From an uncultured Flavobacteriaceae bacterium (GTDB taxonomy: Bacteria > Bacteroidota > Bacteroidia > Flavobacteriales > Flavobacteriaceae), in contig CASIAE010000007.1 in the NCBI GenBank assembly GCA_949372605.1, forward strand, positions 32,254 to 96,253: a stretch of 64,000 nt of DNA. Reading direction: 5' to 3'. The notes below the pieces were generated by a model, which worked only from the letters and a program-made list of their open reading frames with translations, did no database searches and was not told the origin of the DNA. The first letter of the stretch is position 1; the number at the start of each line of letters is the position of its first letter. Of the stretch, positions 62,963 to 64,000 are shown in pieces. The position numbers and the translations under genes are program-made.

Positions 62963-64000
62963 ATTAAATTTAACGATTCCTATAGTGTTTCAAAAACTGC
63001 GGCCAGCTTATTTATCTTGGCCGCAGGTTTTTGTTACTGTCAAAACTGTGATTTGCAATTTGAAGGACAAATTTTAGATTTACACGATGACTCCCCAATC
63101 AGTTTAGCAGTTGTCCAAGATCTTGATAATGATCAAACTGCGTATACAGACTACAATGGTTTTTTTAAACTTAAAAACCAATGTTCAGGAAAGATTAATT
63201 TAAAAATTTCTCACCTCAACTGTGAAGATTTATATCAGGAATTAAATTTAAATAAATCAGTTTTTAAAAAGTTTTATTTAGAACACCACATTGAATCTCT
63301 AAGTGAAGTAATAGTGGAGGAGAGTAAAATAAAAGAACTTTCATCCACAGCTCATAACTATCTACTTTCGGGTTTACAAAAAGATCGGTATAGTGGAAGG
63401 GGATTGGCGAAAGCTTTAGAGCAAATTAGTGGAGTAAACATCTTGACTACAGGAAATGTGATATCTAAACCCATGATTCATGGCATGTTTGGGAGTCGTG
63501 TAGGTATAATTTATGATGGTGTACAGATAGAAAATCAACAATGGGGGCAAGATCATGCTCCTAATATTGATCAAAATGCTTTTGAAGAAATTCTTTTAGT
63601 CAAGGGAGCAGGGGTGTTAAAGTACTCAGGCGATACTCCTGGTGGAGTTATAGTACTCGAAAATAAGCTTCCAAAGATTAATGATTCGTTGTATGGTAAA
63701 TCAATTTTAAGTGGAATTAGTAATGGTCGTGGTTTAAATATTGTGAGTTCATGGACTAAATCCTATAGTAATGGAAATTATTTTAAAGCTCAAGCAATGA
63801 TTAAAAGGATTGGTGATTTTTCTGCTCCAAAATATATACTTTCAAATTCTGGCACCAACGAAAATAACATCTCATTATCATTTGGAAAAAATAAAATTCT
63901 TAGACAATGGAAAACAAATTTCAGTTATTTCAGTCAAGAAATTGGCATACTAAGAAGTTCACATATAGGAAATGTTAATGATTTAGTTTACGCTATTGAC
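62963..64000 (+). CDS. TonB-dependent receptor (ZnuD/metal-type candidate), 3' end cut by window edge
   Basis: The frame is open from 62951 to the right edge. It holds an export signal (SKTAASLFILAAGFCYCQ), a carboxypeptidase-regulatory-like domain (LQFEGQILDLHDDSPISLAV), and a plug (ALEQISGVNILTTGN, MIHGMFGSRVGIIYDGVQIE, EEILLVKGAGVLKYSGDTPG), then the first barrel strands. No ATG, GTG or TTG exists before the signal peptide in this frame. ATT 62963 (ATT AAA TTT) would give MKFNDSYSVSKTA. An 18-codon frame from ATG 62911 (overlapping the previous stop) ends at 62967 and overlaps this ATT, so either translation is coupled through it or one base has been gained. The metal substrate is inferred from the His-rich neighbours. 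Confidence 0.85.
   Translation, partial: MKFNDSYSVSKTAASLFILAAGFCYCQNCDLQFEGQILDLHDDSPISLAVVQDLDNDQTAYTDYNGFFKLKNQCSGKINLKISHLNCEDLYQELNLNKSVFKKFYLEHHIESLSEVIVEESKIKELSSTAHNYLLSGLQKDRYSGRGLAKALEQISGVNILTTGNVISKPMIHGMFGSRVGIIYDGVQIENQQWGQDHAPNIDQNAFEEILLVKGAGVLKYSGDTPGGVIVLENKLPKINDSLYGKSILSGISNGRGLNIVSSWTKSYSNGNYFKAQAMIKRIGDFSAPKYILSNSGTNENNISLSFGKNKILRQWKTNFSYFSQEIGILRSSHIGNVNDLVYAID

Overview
The window looks like a chromosome segment from a low-GC member of the Flavobacteriaceae (Bacteroidota), probably marine. The signs are SusC/SusD proteins, a type IX secretion system (T9SS) translocon gene (sprA), a T9SS sorting domain on a secreted protease, lipoprotein signals of flavobacterial type, promoters of the Bacteroidota form TAnnTTTG, and gene orders I recognise from flavobacteria. 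No rRNA, CRISPR array, transposase, integrase or prophage gene is visible.

Layout. (1) 1-10.9 kb is an accessory uptake locus: a divergent DUF5107/TPR protein (cut by the left edge), SusC, SusD, a very large FG-GAP/ASPIC lipoprotein and a phytanoyl-CoA-dioxygenase-like enzyme. (2) 11.1-21.4 kb holds malic enzyme, ruvA and the 2475-residue T9SS pore protein SprA. (3) 21.4-27.8 kb holds gcvH, a TonB protein, the relic of a second TonB copy, then a cytochrome oxidase block: heme O synthase, two subunit III proteins, subunit IV, a cysteine-less SCO-like protein, a true SCO protein, DUF420 and a small CxxC membrane protein. (4) 28.0-33.8 kb is a MacAB/TolC-like efflux operon with two separate permeases. 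(5) 33.9-51.3 kb is housekeeping: tsaB, an Nfu-type Fe-S protein, gamma carbonic anhydrase, the envelope block ompH-ompH-bamA-uppS-DUF6089, nadK, pdxJ, an esterase, a GNAT enzyme, aspartate kinase, a hydroxyacid dehydrogenase, mgtE, rsmA, a broken DUF4286 gene, serS and ribF. (6) 51.4-58.4 kb has a large secreted reprolysin-like protease with its lipoprotein neighbour, then pth, rplY, prs and tRNA-Leu(CAA). (7) 58.6-64 kb is accessory again: a clan GH-D glycosidase lipoprotein, a gene scrap on the minus strand, a formylglycine-generating enzyme cut off from its signal peptide, and a small operon that looks like metal uptake (short membrane protein, His/Asp-rich lipoprotein, TonB receptor cut by the right edge).

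The most notable sequence-level observations are these. Two genes with clear export signals (protease at 51.4 kb, TonB receptor at 63 kb) have no ATG, GTG or TTG in the usable place and appear to begin at ATT. Three genes are disrupted by apparent single-base deletions (DUF4286, the FGE lipoprotein, the His-rich lipoprotein). A 29-bp imperfect repeat marks a lost tonB paralog. The first 11 kb combine families into a locus whose substrate I cannot name.
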